Shown: positions 10,631-21,991 of the stretch, piece by piece
How the letters are laid out: each line of letters begins with the position of its first letter
How positions within the stretch are numbered: the stretch's first letter is position 1
Assembly (NCBI RefSeq): GCF_000150955.2
Contig: NC_011673.1
Location: 387,394-451,393, forward strand
Direction of reading: 5' to 3'
Length of the DNA: 64,000 bases
DNA from: Phaeodactylum tricornutum CCAP 1055/1
Taxonomy: Eukaryota > Bacillariophyta > Bacillariophyceae > Surirellales > Neidiaceae
Made by a program: the position numbers and the translations under genes
The notes under the pieces: generated by a model
Databases searched by the model: none
Seen by the model: only the letters and a program-made list of their open reading frames with translations
Told to the model about the DNA's origin: nothing

Positions 10631-12814
10631 CTAAGGTCGAAAAATCTTAATGAATTCCACTGCACGATTATTGCAAACTGGGCATGCCGAAAGGCTCGCA
10701 CTGCAACCCAAACAGCATACCTGATGTCCGCAGGGAGTCGCAACACAATTAATTTTGTGATCCATGCAAATTATGCAACAGTCGCCCGTGTTCGTTCTTG
10801 TTCGAACCGATCGGCTTACAATTGTGACATTATCATCGTCTCCGAGGCTACTCGGTTCCGACATATCGTCGAAGTAGGCTTGGTCCCACCGCGCTATGGA
10901 AGCCCCGTCTTCTCGAATTCCATCTCCTTCTGAAGAGCAGGGCAGAGCAACCAAGGCCGCCTCAATAGTCCGAAGGGCGCTTCTTGTATCCGTAGCTTCG
11001 AATACGGAAATTCCTCTTTCAACAACCAAAAATCGTAGAATACCGATGCGAAGGAACTCCATAGCAATACTCAAGACAGTTCGCCCTTTCGACGTCTGAA
11101 TAAGTGCGTTTTTATCTGACTTCGATCGCCCGGCTCTGATTTGCTTTAGAGGGCAGAAGCGGTCTTCGACAAGCCAACGCGCAAGCTTAAGGTTGCCGCC
11201 CTCAATAGCAGCATGGATGGGATAAAGAACTTCATCCTTTTTGTTAGCAGGAGGAAAAGGAGTACGCAGGTTGACGTTACCAGTCTCATATATTGCTATC
11301 GCTTCTTCATATTTCGCTTCCAAGAGCGCTTTTTTGAAGAGAGAACTAAGAGTATCACAACTTGTACAAACTTTCAAGGAAGCTTCATTTTTCAGGTTGT
11401 ATGTTTCTGGAAGCATCTTAGCAGGCCAAGATATTGAGCAGCTGGCACAAATACACACACCGCAGTTTCGACAATGACAGGCGCGCTTGAAAACTGCGAA
11501 AAGTTTCCTGCAATGGAAGCATTTAGCTGACTCTTGAAAGGAGACCATTTTCGGTGGGGCGTTTGCGATAGCTGACTCTCGAGCTTCCTTTTCTGTAGGA
11601 AACGAGAATGCTTTTAGAAATTTATTCGCTTGTGCAGGATTTTTTGATACTCCTCGTTGATTTGTATTGATTGTTGTGATCCATAGACCAGTCGCTGTAT
11701 TGTGGTACACTGTTGCAGCTAGAAGAATACGGGGTCGTGTCGAAATGGAGTGCTTTACTTGAGGTTTCTGCAAAGCTTGTCCGCCTGGGAAGCCAAAAAC
11801 TTTCTCGAACAGTCCACTCTTTTCACTTCTGATTGATACCGATGATGAGTCAGATAAATGCACCGTTCCAAAGCTGATATCTCGTCCGATCTTAGGGTCC
11901 CGTCTCTGTTTGGAACAGGGGAGCATACCTGGTCCGGTACTGCCATTTTCTCTACGATGACACGTGGTCGACAGAGATGCATGGGGAAAGTTAATTACTG
12001 ACCTTGCTGAAGGTGATGGAACCACTGTCGGTCCCCTGTGATTTGTGATCCTAGTCAGGCTGCTTGATCGAGATTTAACGCGAGACTCACGCACAGTGTT
12101 CGGCCGTGTTACAGGTGGGCGGCTACTGGATCGCCCACGTCGGTTGTTTGATTGACTATTCCCAGAAACTGACTTCGACCTAGTTCTAGGCGACGGTGAT
12201 CGCGAATGCCGACTGCGGCTTTTGGACCGTCCTCGCCTTTCATGTGCACTAGCAGCCCTAATACCATTTTGAGCTTGGGAACATCGATTCTGATCTTCGT
12301 CTTCCCCGCTTGACACTGTGGTACTACGTGTACGGGTACGAAGTATCGAAGGGTCCGGCTTCAGAGGGATTACAATACGAGGCACTGGGGACGAGCCCGA
12401 TCTACCTTTCTTGAGTTTCTTTCCTGACAAGATGTCACTCTTGCAAGCTTGTAAGCTGGATGACTGTGTTGCGCTGCTTCGACACATAAATGGTTGAGAT
12501 GGGGTCAAAATATCAGAACGCTCTTTCTTGCGATTCCCCACGAACTCTCTAAACAATATGCGAGAACCTTGTGGACTGGACGGACGAGGCGAATACGTTC
12601 CTGGTGCTGGGGAGGCCACCGGGACCCACGATGCATCAGCATTGATGGGTTTTCCCATCCAAGAACCTGTACCGGAGTTTCTGCGCGAGATATTTTTGGA
12701 AGCAACATTGAGTACACTTCTCTTTTCGTTTACACTCCTGGCTTCGAAAGAAGCTGGCGTGTCACGGAATGCCACCCAGTCTCCGTGTTCGTCCTTGCTG
12801 TTGCTTAGTACCAT
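10631..12814 (-). CDS. SR-rich N-terminus + FYVE-like + ankyrin-like + RING protein (paralogue 3)
   Basis: A single-exon ORF of 727 residues from an ATG at 12814. Residues 150-260 are rich in RS/SR dipeptides (RGRSKSRSRHSRSPSPRTRS) and look disordered and phosphorylatable. The FYVE-like finger is at about 418-485 (CFHCRKLF, RACHCRNCGVCICASC, VCTSC). An ankyrin-like region follows (YPIHAAIEGGNLKLARWLVE). The C-terminal C3HC4 RING is at about 675-725 (CCIICMDHKINCVATPCGHQ, CPVC). The last two thirds align with paralogue 2 including spacing. The intronless state against six exons in paralogue 2 could reflect retroposition or intron loss. The substrate and membrane are unknown. Confidence 0.8.
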   Translation of the reverse strand: MVLSNSKDEHGDWVAFRDTPASFEARSVNEKRSVLNVASKNISRRNSGTGSWMGKPINADASWVPVASPAPGTYSPRPSSPQGSRILFREFVGNRKKERSDILTPSQPFMCRSSATQSSSLQACKSDILSGKKLKKGRSGSSPVPRIVIPLKPDPSILRTRTRSTTVSSGEDEDQNRCSQAQNGIRAASAHERRGRSKSRSRHSRSPSPRTRSKSVSGNSQSNNRRGRSSSRPPVTRPNTVRESRVKSRSSSLTRITNHRGPTVVPSPSARSVINFPHASLSTTCHRRENGSTGPGMLPCSKQRRDPKIGRDISFGTVHLSDSSSVSIRSEKSGLFEKVFGFPGGQALQKPQVKHSISTRPRILLAATVYHNTATGLWITTINTNQRGVSKNPAQANKFLKAFSFPTEKEARESAIANAPPKMVSFQESAKCFHCRKLFAVFKRACHCRNCGVCICASCSISWPAKMLPETYNLKNEASLKVCTSCDTLSSLFKKALLEAKYEEAIAIYETGNVNLRTPFPPANKKDEVLYPIHAAIEGGNLKLARWLVEDRFCPLKQIRAGRSKSDKNALIQTSKGRTVLSIAMEFLRIGILRFLVVERGISVFEATDTRSALRTIEAALVALPCSSEGDGIREDGASIARWDQAYFDDMSEPSSLGDDDNVTIVSRSVRTRTNTGDCCIICMDHKINCVATPCGHQVCCLGCSASLSACPVCNNRAVEFIKIFRP

Positions 12815-13522
12815 AAGTCAAAAAATCGAAATAAAGCACTTGTTGAATGGTCCGGAAACGGGCATGCATGCCAAGTCTCAAGCTTACTTCTGTAGATTCA
12901 TGTGGGCGAAATTTAAAACAGACGGCACAATCACTGCCACTCCGCCGCTATTTTCGCCAAAACTGATGAAAGCGACTCGCCTCGCAGGTGGGTTGATATC
13001 ACTATCTGTAACTACAAGATACGACATCGAAAGAATGTAAAAGTGAAAAGTCTTTACTTTACCTAGCTCTTCCTTGGGATTTCTTCTATGTATATGTCTC
13101 GACAGTTTTTCAAATTAACGCTTTAAAACGTCCTTTAGAAAAATGATGAATGCAAAAAACTGAAAAATGTTGTGTTTTCGTTTCACATATTTCCTTGACA
13201 TGACTGTGAACGAACGTCTCACACACTCCTCCTCTACAGCCTTCGCATCGACATTCTTCCGAGGAAAACCTCCGAACACAGCGCTCGTGACAAGACATGG
13301 GAGTTAAGAACGTTACTGCAGTTTCTTTGTCTCCAATACTTCTATTGCAACGCGCCTATCCGAATGCGCTATATTCGCGAATATAAAGTCTAAGGAATAG
13401 CGTCTCTAGCACACTACTATTCAATTGCCATCATATGTAAAATATGTTTCGTTGATCTAAATCCGCCTACAAATCAAATTTACCATATGATCTGCGTATG
13501 TAAGCTTTTAACTCAGTGTCAT
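12815..13522. other. Intergenic
   Basis: Nothing strongly supported. A Cys-rich 62-codon frame at 13110-13298 (-) has no family resemblance. A possible last exon of the neighbouring minus-strand gene lies at 13417-13466. Confidence 0.4.
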
Positions 13523-14267
13523 TCAAAACTTACGCACAAATTCGGCCCGGCGATGAGCACCGCGATATAGCAAAAGTGTACCCGTAAGCATTGGTACCCG
13601 AACAACTTCTTCATCGCGCTGCGCCTTTTTCTTTTTCGGGGGTCGCGACATAACTGGCTTCGACCAATTCAGTTTGTCCTGCTCAATCATGGCCTGACGA
13701 CGTTTGCTTCGCTCCTCCCTGGATAAAGAACCGGGTCTCTTCTTGGACCCAGACATGTCAGACTCTTCCTGAAGAGCGATGAACTCTACTTTCTTCTTGG
13801 AATCTGAACTGTTCGTAGATATCGGGGACGCCTTTCCGTTTTCGCTCTTGCCTGATACCATCGGCGAGGAAGATCGCTTACTTGGGGAGCCGCGCCCACC
13901 CAAAGTGGTTCCTAACTCGTACGATGATTTTTGCCTTACTTGCTTTTCTTTTTGAGACGCGTTGTCGTCGCTTCTATCAAGAATAGGCCCAAGTTCAGTC
14001 TCCAATAGCTCCATGCTTGGCCATGAAGATTCGTCAAACTTTACAAGCCAACGGGGTTTAGCAGTGTCGGTCTGTTTCGATGCAAGTCTACCCGTAGCAA
14101 TTGACTCGTCGCGGGTCACCTGAAGAATGCATTCAAATGGAGTGAAATAAGAGCGCGGCTAAGGTTTATGAAAAAGTATCGCACCACCAACTCACCTCGA
14201 CAAGATCTCCGACGCTGTACACAGTTTTCTCGCGGCGGCGAGAAGAGCGGCGTGTCGATTCCGTCAT
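13523..14267 (-). CDS. Basic protein with chromo/Tudor-like N-terminus, function unknown
   Basis: Exon 1 is 14267-14196 (MTESTRRSSRRREKTVYSVG) and joins 14119 through a 76-bp intron with GTGAGT and TTCTTCAG ends, in phase. The N-terminal 70 residues read VGDLVEVTRDESIATGRL then RWLVKFDESSWPSMELLE, the pattern of a small beta-barrel (Tudor/chromo/PWWP-like) that holds W and F side chains. The rest is Lys/Ser-rich and probably disordered, with a basic KKKKAQRDEE patch. Read straight through, the frame stops at 13523 (222 residues). A perfect GTAAGT donor at 13533 and an acceptor before 13466 would instead give a new C-terminus ending at 13417 (235 residues). Possibly a chromatin or RNA-associated nuclear protein (inference). 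Confidence 0.6.
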
Positions 14268-15411
14268 GGCCCGTTTCGGAGTAGCAAGGAAGACGATCCG
14301 TCTCTATTCAAGGCTCGAGGTCAACTATAGCCAACCGATTGTGTTGATCCGCTAGAGTGAAATGGCGGAAGCGCGAACTTTAGTAACGGTAAGCTGCAAC
14401 TGAACGCCCCTACTGTTTACATAAATGCGGTAACTATCAAATTTCCTACGGTTCTGATCAAACGCTTTCCTACAATATTCTCATCGAAGGTACAATTGAT
14501 CGGCGGTCAAGCTACTAGAAGACCTATGGTTCACAGATAATATGCAAAGAATAACTATGATATTTAGGGATTTAACATCTGGCGTCTCAGGAATCACGAA
14601 ACGACAGACTCCAAAACAATATTTTTCTGTGTTCACGACTATTTCTCTGTTTGTCTACGGACAGTCAAGTTTTCCTACCTGCCTATTCCGCTTTTTCTTG
14701 TCGCATCGACGCATGCCAATCGGAGGCGTCTCCCCTTCCAGTTCTGAGATGTGTTTTGTACGTGATGTTGATGATAACCGACAACGCGGCAAGGTACTGA
14801 TCGACATTTTTAAATACCCGAAACGACCGTCCAAATTCTAGTACCGATGGAAATTAACCACAAGTTTTCTGTCGTGGGAAGTTTAAGATCAAGGTAACGT
14901 GGAACTTAGACTTGCATAACTTCATTTTGACTATGAGGGATCCCTCGCAGGGTGGTCAAGCTCGACGGTTAGTATTTTAAGAAAGACTAAACTATACGAA
15001 CATGGTGTCGCGATCATCTTCTTTGCGGCTGCAAACTCAAGGCCGTGACAAGGGTGTAAGGCAGTTCATCAATAGCAAGCAAAGGTATAAGAAGGAAACA
15101 ATGAAGCAACCAAGAAACCAAACTTGACGCGTCGCTTGTATTCAAAATCAGATTCACCGAAACAAAGCGCTTGGAACCCAGTGTTTTATAAATAATGATT
15201 GACAGTGAGTGGAGGAATAGGGTCAATTTACCCAGTACGTCTTTTTTTTTGAAAGCTCAGATAGCTTTACACACGAACACACTGACGAAATATTTCATTC
15301 GAAGCATTTAATATTGGCCACGCTCTTCCTACAATAATTATTTTGTCCCGATGTGCACCAAAGTTATTAGACGACTGGTCTCAGAAAATGGAAGACACGT
15401 ATGTCGATGGT
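14268..15411. other. Intergenic, no supported gene
   Basis: Frames at 14542-14841 (+) and 15014-15226 (-) show no domain and no conserved flavour; both look like chance ORFs. A T-run lies at 15241-15250. Confidence 0.5.
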
Positions 15412-15915
15412 TTAGCCCTCGACGGCTGCCCTATGCCTGGCACCTTCTTGACGTGCTCGAATTTCTATAAGCTTGCCTTGCATGGTCATTTTGACAGCTT
15501 CAAGATTCTGATTCGTGGCCTGGACAGCTTTTGTTACATTATCCGAGTTTGCATCAACCAGTTTCATCTTCCGATCGAGAAATAGCAAGGCATCTTTCGA
15601 GCCTTTTTCTACGTAAAAGCCAGTGCCTAGTTCAACCAGTAGTTTGTTGGGTTCTTTGACCAGCCCTGGTACATACACCGATTCTGTCAAAGGAACCATC
15701 ACATGATTGGACTCCGACGCTTTCTTTAAATCCGATACTGCCCGCTGTGACATGCCTATTCGAGCGGCTGCTTGACGAAGCGCTGCGTAACGAGAAGTTA
15801 GAGCCTGAAGCCGTTCTTCCTCTTGTTGCTTTAGACGGTTCAGTTCTTCCAAACTCATCGAATCTAATTGAATGGTTCGGCCCCCAGAGTTTTCACCATT
15901 TACAGTGTCACTCAT
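15412..15915 (-). CDS. PFDN5: Prefoldin subunit 5 (alpha-type)
   Basis: A single-exon 167-residue protein from the ATG at 15915. It has the alpha-prefoldin plan: N-terminal coiled coil (LEELNRLKQQEEERLQALTS), a central beta hairpin region carrying the family block MVPLTESVYVPG followed by LLVELGTGFYVEK, and a second coiled coil (ADSNDN-type turn, then AVQATNQNLEAVKMTMQGKL). Length is slightly above human PFDN5 (154). It acts in the cytosolic hetero-hexamer that passes unfolded actin and tubulin to CCT. It is divergent from the CK2 beta gene. Confidence 0.93.
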   Translation of the reverse strand: MSDTVNGENSGGRTIQLDSMSLEELNRLKQQEEERLQALTSRYAALRQAAARIGMSQRAVSDLKKASESNHVMVPLTESVYVPGLVKEPNKLLVELGTGFYVEKGSKDALLFLDRKMKLVDANSDNVTKAVQATNQNLEAVKMTMQGKLIEIRARQEGARHRAAVEG

Positions 15916-16483
15916 TGTATCCTTTTGTTATAGCTTACCCGTGGTCAAAGACTACCCTTCTCCTGCCAAATATCGAGGCGGTCAAAGGACTAAGAGAAAA
16001 GGAGTTTGCTTCGAAAAGCACACAAACTTTATCGACCTTTAACAAAGCTTGCTCAACAGTTTTAGAGGGAAACTGGAAAGCTCACTTTGGAATGCGGAAC
16101 AGTAGGATGGGAGAAACAAAGTACAAGGCCGCTCTTTCTCGATCCCAAATGGCAGGACCGTACCACTGATCAACCAGTCCTACTGGCATGTGGCTGTCCC
16201 GCCCGCCTCACAGTCAATGAAATGAGGAAGAGCCTAAACCTTATTCGATGTACTTCTGGCATCGACCTTCGCAATAATTCTATAATTAATTCTTCGCACC
16301 TTAGGATTTCCATTGGCGCATAAATACCTCGCAATCGAGTTCGCATAGAGTAGGCCCGTGGAACCACGGCGCCACTACTCGGCCAGTAGTTTCCACTCAC
16401 CGGAAAAAAGTCATTCGAATCGTCCTTCTGCCCATGGTGGCGTGCACCCATCGCTCACAATTATTTATTCCGAAATATCACAC
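15916..16483. promoter_or_regulatory. Divergent promoter region (PFDN5 / CK2 beta)
   Basis: About 570 bp between head-to-head starts. The CK2 beta frame stays open upstream to at least 16358 without an ATG, so part is probably its 5' UTR. No specific element is claimed. Confidence 0.4.
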
Positions 16484-17863
16484 ATGGAGGATCGAAGCCC
16501 AGCCGCACCGCCATCGATTGGGTCCCCAACTAGTCGAGATCCTTCTCGGCACGGCGGTTCGGCAAGGGAGCTACCGCGGCAAGCACCAGGACTGGACGGA
16601 CCTATTATTCCGGGTGACCGAATGGCCGCTTTATCACTACATGATCCCGACGAGAGCATACCGAAAGCAGACTCGCTTGAAACACAACTTCCCAATCCTC
16701 GGAACGGCATCTCCATGGAAGCAAGTCAAGCCTTAGAAGTACCGCAGGCACAGGCAGCTGGGTCCCCTCCGACAGCTAAACATAGTCCGAGCCGACCAAG
16801 TGTGGCTGACCCGGTAGACAGTCTAGTGGCTGAGCGTGAGGTTCATGGACAATTGCAGGTTTTAAGCGACAACGGATCTAGAGGGGAGGAGGAGGAAGAT
16901 TTTGGAGAAGATGAGGAAGAGGAAGAAGAATCATCAGAAGCATCTGGCTCGGATGAAGACGGATCGTGGATTACTTGGTTTTGCAGCCTCCGGGGCAATG
17001 AATTCTTCTGCGAAGTCGACGAAGACTACATTCAGGTAAGTTTACAGGGTATCTGAAGACCCACGCACAGATGCTATTCGTGCTTGCTTAGTATTTCTCC
17101 TACCATCTTTTGCAGGATGACTTCAATCTAACCGGACTCGCATTAGTTGTACCGTATTACGAGTACGCCTTGGATATGGTCTTGGATGTAGAGATGCCAA
17201 TGGAAGATTCTTTGACAGAGGCGCAGCAAGAAATTGTTGAATCAGCGGCAGAAATGCTATACGGCCTGATCCATGCTCGGTGCGTTGTGACATTGAAAAC
17301 GAGTGGCATTGTTTTTTGAATGCCCCACTAACTCATCGAATTCTGTCTCAGCTACATTGTCACCAACAGGGGCATGCACGGCATGTACGAGAAGTACCGA
17401 ACTGCTGCGTTTGGGCGTTGTCCACACGTCTTTTGCCAGGGACAGCCTGTCCTACCAGTGGGGCTTTCCGACCTGCCTCGAAACTACACCGTCAACGTTT
17501 TCTGCCCACGATGCCACGGGCTTTTTTTCCCGAAATCTACCAGGCAAGCTAACATTGATGGTGCCTATTTTGGAACTACTTTTCCTCATCTTTATCTGAT
17601 GACACATCCGGTACGTTGTTAGTAAGAAATGTCAGCATTCTCGGTGTTGACGAAAAATACCGTTCTCATAGCTTACACTGCTTTGTCAGGACATGATACC
17701 GACCAAACCCACACAAGAATATTGTCCAAGGGTGTACGGTTTTCGAGTCCACGAATCGTCACTCTATTACCTAAATCGCGAGGAGGATAATAATGGTCAG
17801 CAAGTCGCCGCCACAACTTCCAGGCAGAATCGAAGATCACGGAGACAGCCATCTCGGAAATAG
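16484..17863 (+). CDS. CSNK2B: Casein kinase 2 regulatory (beta) subunit with long N-terminal extension
   Basis: Exons 16484-17035, 17116-17279, 17352-17610, 17690-17863 join in frame (382 residues, all GT..AG). The family core begins [20 protein letters not shown], then [17 protein letters not shown], the CPHVFC / CPRCHG zinc-ribbon cysteines, the [15 protein letters not shown] block and a basic C-terminus. It dimerises through the zinc ribbon and docks the catalytic alpha subunit. The usual beta subunit is about 215 residues with almost nothing before SWI; this one has about 165 extra residues, disordered, Pro/Ser-rich, then a Glu/Asp run (residues about 135-160). The acidic run lies where the short acidic autophosphorylation/pseudosubstrate tract would be. 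Confidence 0.95.
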
Positions 17864-18418
17864 TTTTTAAAGAATAGACGCTTTGTTCTAGGCATAATAT
17901 AGAGTCTACGAAAACCTGCTTTTATGAATGGATTCTTCCATGAGGAAGAGTTAATCAGTCCGCCTTCCTTATCTTGCTAGAGAGAAGTAGGCGTCGTTCG
18001 ATATCTCTCACTTGATCGAAAGTATCGAGTCCCGTCTGACAACGGTTTCCCGGAAGGCGATCAATGATTCGTCTAATAACACCCCGTTCGGAAAACGAGC
18101 TAACAGTAACTGTTACCGTAACTTCGAGTTTCAGGCTGCACGTTCTCACAGTCAGTGTCACAACAGTACCATATTCGCCCGTCCGCCCATCTGTAGGGGT
18201 CTGTGTCGCGAGCCCACAGACTGACGCATGTGCTGCCTCATCCGTTCCGGTCGAATCCATCAGCACCATCGAAAAAGTAGAGCCACGGGGATCCGCTTGC
18301 CAACACCGACAACACCGCCCACGGAAGCCCACCAACGCAACGTGTCTGAACTTTTTTCCATCGCTCACAACACATACTCATCCCTCCAAAGGAACGCACC
18401 GTGCGAAAACAAACAACC
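17864..18418. other. Intergenic; EF-G 5' region
   Basis: No supported gene. The ORFs on both strands here are short and without domain. The segment 18090-18170 is rich in direct and inverted copies of ACAGTAACTG/TGTTACCG-type words and may be promoter sequence of the EF-G gene. Confidence 0.35.
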
Positions 18419-20936
18419 ATGGTGTCTTTTGGGTTTTCTGGCGCTGTTGCGCTATTGGCTTCGCTCTCTGTGGTGAACGCCTTTGCTCCGGCTCAGTTTG
18501 GCTTGGTTCGCAAGGTACGTGGCTTACGTTCGGCCCTCATATCCATCGGACAACTATGTGATCACGGCGCGACGTTCTGCATGAGGGGGCTGAATAGCTG
18601 AAACAATGGATCATCCGATTCAAAAAAGTGAGCAAAGAACTGACTCTGATTATCGCACTTCCTGCTTCAGACAATGGAGTTGAACCAGGTAGAGCAGGCT
18701 CAAGACATCGATTACAAGAAGGCGTCTTCGGCCCCACAACGCGAGGTTGATCTTGGCTTGTACCGTAATATTGGTATCATGGCGCACATTGATGCCGGTA
18801 AGACTACCACAACGGAACGTATTTTGTTTTACACCGGAAAATCTTATAAGATCGGTGAAGTGCATGAAGGCGGAGCCACTATGGACTGGATGGAGCAGGA
18901 ACAAGAACGTGGCATTACTATTACCTCCGCAGCCACCACTTGCTCTTGGAATGACCACCGCATCAACATTATCGGTACGTCATCTATTGCGCCTCCACAT
19001 TCATTGGTGGATGCATATTCTTCTCACAGCTTGTTTTACGACTAAAGATACGCCTGGTCATGTTGACTTCACTTTGGAGGTCGAGCGTTCGCTGCGTGTG
19101 CTTGACGGAGCTGTTGCGGTGTTCGACGGTGTGGCTGGTGTTGAGCCCCAAACAGAAACTGTGTGGCGACAGGCGGACAAATATAAGGTCCCGCGTATGT
19201 GCTTTCTGAACAAGATGGATCGTACTGGTGCCAATTTTTACTTTTGCGTGGATACCATTATCGACCTTCTGGGAGCTACCCCTGCTATCTTGCAGCTTCC
19301 CATCGGAACCGAGTCGGACTTTCTAGGTGTTGTCGATCTTGTCACCATGGAAGCCGTGGTCTGGCGTGGGGAGGATCTTGGCGCCAGTTACGATCGTATC
19401 CCGCTTGCAGAATGCAACGACATTCCCTTGGTCGACGACGCCTTGAAAGCAAAGGCCGAAGAATACCACGAGAAGCTAGTAGAACTTGCGGTCGAGCAGG
19501 ACGAAGAAGTTCTCATGGAATACTTGGAAGGAAACATGCCAGACATCCCTACCCTGAAGAAACTGATTCGTAAGGGAACTCTTGCTCTTGCATTTGTCCC
19601 TGTCGTAACTGGAACAGCTTTCAAAAACAAAGGTGTTCAGCCTTTGTTGGATGCTGTAGTTGATTACATGCCTTCCCCTTTGGAGGTTGAGGCTATACGA
19701 GGAATCGATGAGGCTGACCAGCCTGTTGTTCGTTACTCTTCTGATGTCGAACCCCTTTCCGCGCTCGCTTTCAAGGTTGCCAATGATCCTTTTGTCGGAA
19801 CCTTGACCTTCACTCGTATTTACTCGGGTGTAATGGAGACGGGCACGTCCGTTTACAACTCCGTCAAGGGAAAGAACGAACGCATTGGGCGTATGCTTCA
19901 GATGCACGCCAATGAGCGCACAGAAATCAAGTCTGCTGTTGCGGGCGACATTGTTGCGCTAGTCGGTCTCAAGGATACTACCACCGGAGAAACTCTCTGC
20001 AAGAAGGAGAAAGCGGTTATCCTCGAAAAGATGGAATTTCCGGAACCCGTCATCAAGGTTGCGGTCGAGCCCAAGACCAAGGCCGACCAACAAAAGATGT
20101 CCGAAGCTCTTATCCGCCTTGCTGCCGAAGATCCGTCTTTCCGTTTCTCTCGTGACGAAGAAACGGGCCAGACTATCATTGAAGGTATGGGAGAACTTCA
20201 TCTCGAAATCATTGTCGACCGTATGAAGCGCGAATTTAACGTGGAGGCAAACGTTGGTGCTCCCCAGGTCTCCTACCGTGAAGCCATCACCACGAAGGCC
20301 GAAATCGACTACACACACAAGAAGCAGTCCGGAGGCTCAGGTCAGTATGCTCGTGTCAAACTTATCTTTGAACCGAAGGAATTCAGTGAAGAAGAGGGAT
20401 CCATGGACTTTGAGTTCGTTTCCGATATTAAAGGGGGAAACATTCCCAAGGAATATGTTCCCGGTGTGCAAAAGGGTATTGAGTCCGTGCTCGGACAGGG
20501 TGTGATCGCGGGGTACCCAGTTTTGGGAATGAAAGCAACCTTGACGGATGGTGCTTACCATGATGTAGATTCTTCTGTCATGGCTTTCGAAATTGCTGGG
20601 CGTGCGGCTACGCGAGAAGGTCTGCGAAAGGCCAAGGCGCGTCTCATGGAACCTTTGATGAAGGTTGATATCACCACCCCGGAAGATTACATGGGAGACA
20701 TTCTTGGAGACATTAACGCTCGACGTGGACTGGTGGGAGAGCTCGGAGAGCGAGGAAACATCAAGACTATCTCCGCGCTCGTTCCTCTAGCTAATATGTT
20801 CCAGTACGTTTCTACCCTTCGTTCTATGAGTAAGGGACGAGCAAATTACTCTATGAAACTGGCTAACTACGAATTTGTCCCCCCAAACGTTGAGGAGGAG
20901 TTGAAGAAGGGCTTTACTGTCAAGGAGGACGAGTAA
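18419..20936 (+). CDS. fusA: Plastid elongation factor G (nuclear-encoded)
   Basis: Exons 18419-18514, 18671-18974, 19048-20936 give 762 residues in one frame. Exon 1 is exactly the bipartite targeting leader: signal peptide [20 protein letters not shown] followed by A|FAPAQFG, the diatom NA|FAP-type motif in which Phe is the first residue of the transit peptide. GTPase motifs: [12 protein letters not shown] (P-loop), [10 protein letters not shown] (switch I), DTPGHVDF (G3, split by intron 2) and NKMDR (G4). Domains II-V follow to the end, including the GMGELHLEI block. It drives translocation on plastid 70S ribosomes. A signal-peptide exon separate from the mature protein is typical of genes retargeted by exon recruitment after secondary endosymbiosis (inference). 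Confidence 0.96.
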
Positions 20937-21397
20937 ACTGTCCACAACTCGGTAAACTAGAATGTGAATCTCTCTAGATATTAAATGGTTTCGATTACCT
21001 TCTGTACATTTACCTGATACCAATGAGAGGCAACAGTACGCAAGTTTATCGACTTTTTTATCCTGCGAGTTATATTTACAATATTGGAGAGAAAAGCATT
21101 TGTTCAATGTCAGGCAAACATGATGACTATCGCTGAAAGTGAAATGGCGAAGAGTGGTGTCGGGGTTCCAATTGAATTTGATTTACTCACAGTCAATGCA
21201 TTATGAGCAATTGAACTTTGATAAGGACTTTGAGTCAACAATATGAGTGAAAACGACATGACAGGTTTAAACTGTCTCTTCACAAAAGCTAGCAGCTACC
21301 TAAAATATACTGCGTGGGCAGACCGTGTTGCAAGGATTGGAATGAACGCTACCGATGACGGATAGACGTTCAATAGGCAATCTACCCTGCTATTATC
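20937..21397. other. Intergenic
   Basis: EF-G 3' region and spacer; nothing recognised before the repeat unit at 21398. Confidence 0.45.
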
Positions 21398-21816
21398 TGT
21401 TGAGAACTCCGTTTTCTTCTGATCTTTTGACTGTCTTACAGTTAGCGATTCGCTGACAACAGAGACGTAATGAAACGATTCTCCTTCACGTTCGAACTAC
21501 TCTTTTACTGTCGATAGTGCTTGTGGTTGTGTTCTTTATTTTTACTTTTAATTTGTTCTGCTTGCTCTCAAACCTCGCTCTTTACATTGATCGCAAATCT
21601 CTTGCTTTTACATCACTCTTTCCGATGGTTACTTTCTTCACTTCTGCAGGTCTTACATTCAATCCGTTACCTCCTTTCATAGGATGATCATATCCTCAAG
21701 TCCCATCAAATACATAGTTTATGTTAGCTCGAGATGAGAGCTCGCTCTTTTCAATTTTTTCATATAACAATGTCACTTTCTGCTAGACATGTCACACTTG
21801 AGTGCCAATCTTGACA
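21398..21816. mobile_element. Solo LTR-like element, copy 1
   Basis: A 419-bp unit beginning TGTTGAGAACTCCG and ending CCAATCTTGACA, i.e. TG..CA, flanked on both sides by the same 6 bp, ATTATC (21392-21397 and 21817-21822). A clearly homologous unit in the same orientation lies at 57150-57562 with a different 6-bp flank. Size, TG..CA ends and unit-specific target duplications fit a solo LTR of an LTR retrotransposon left by LTR-LTR recombination. No internal region is present. It looks whole as a solo unit. The family is not assigned, and a non-autonomous element without inverted repeats is the alternative. It lies about 175 bp upstream of the TRIC start. Confidence 0.7.
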
Positions 21817-21991
21817 ATTATCCGTCCCCACACAATCTTACATTAGCCCGATTTCTTGTGCCAGATACCGTGTTACTGTGCAGCTTCACTTTCGGTGCCT
21901 CCTCCAGGAAAGTTGGCTTCGACCCTCATTGTACTTGATTCTACAACCAGCCCCTGACAAACCATAATATCGGCTCTTGCCCATCTACGCT

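Noticed and set aside
13110-13298. Cys-rich 62-codon frame
   Set aside because: No signal peptide, no spacing of cysteines like a known small protein; isolated.
14542-14841. 99-codon plus-strand frame
   Set aside because: Composition and lack of motifs suggest chance; no promoter or splice context.
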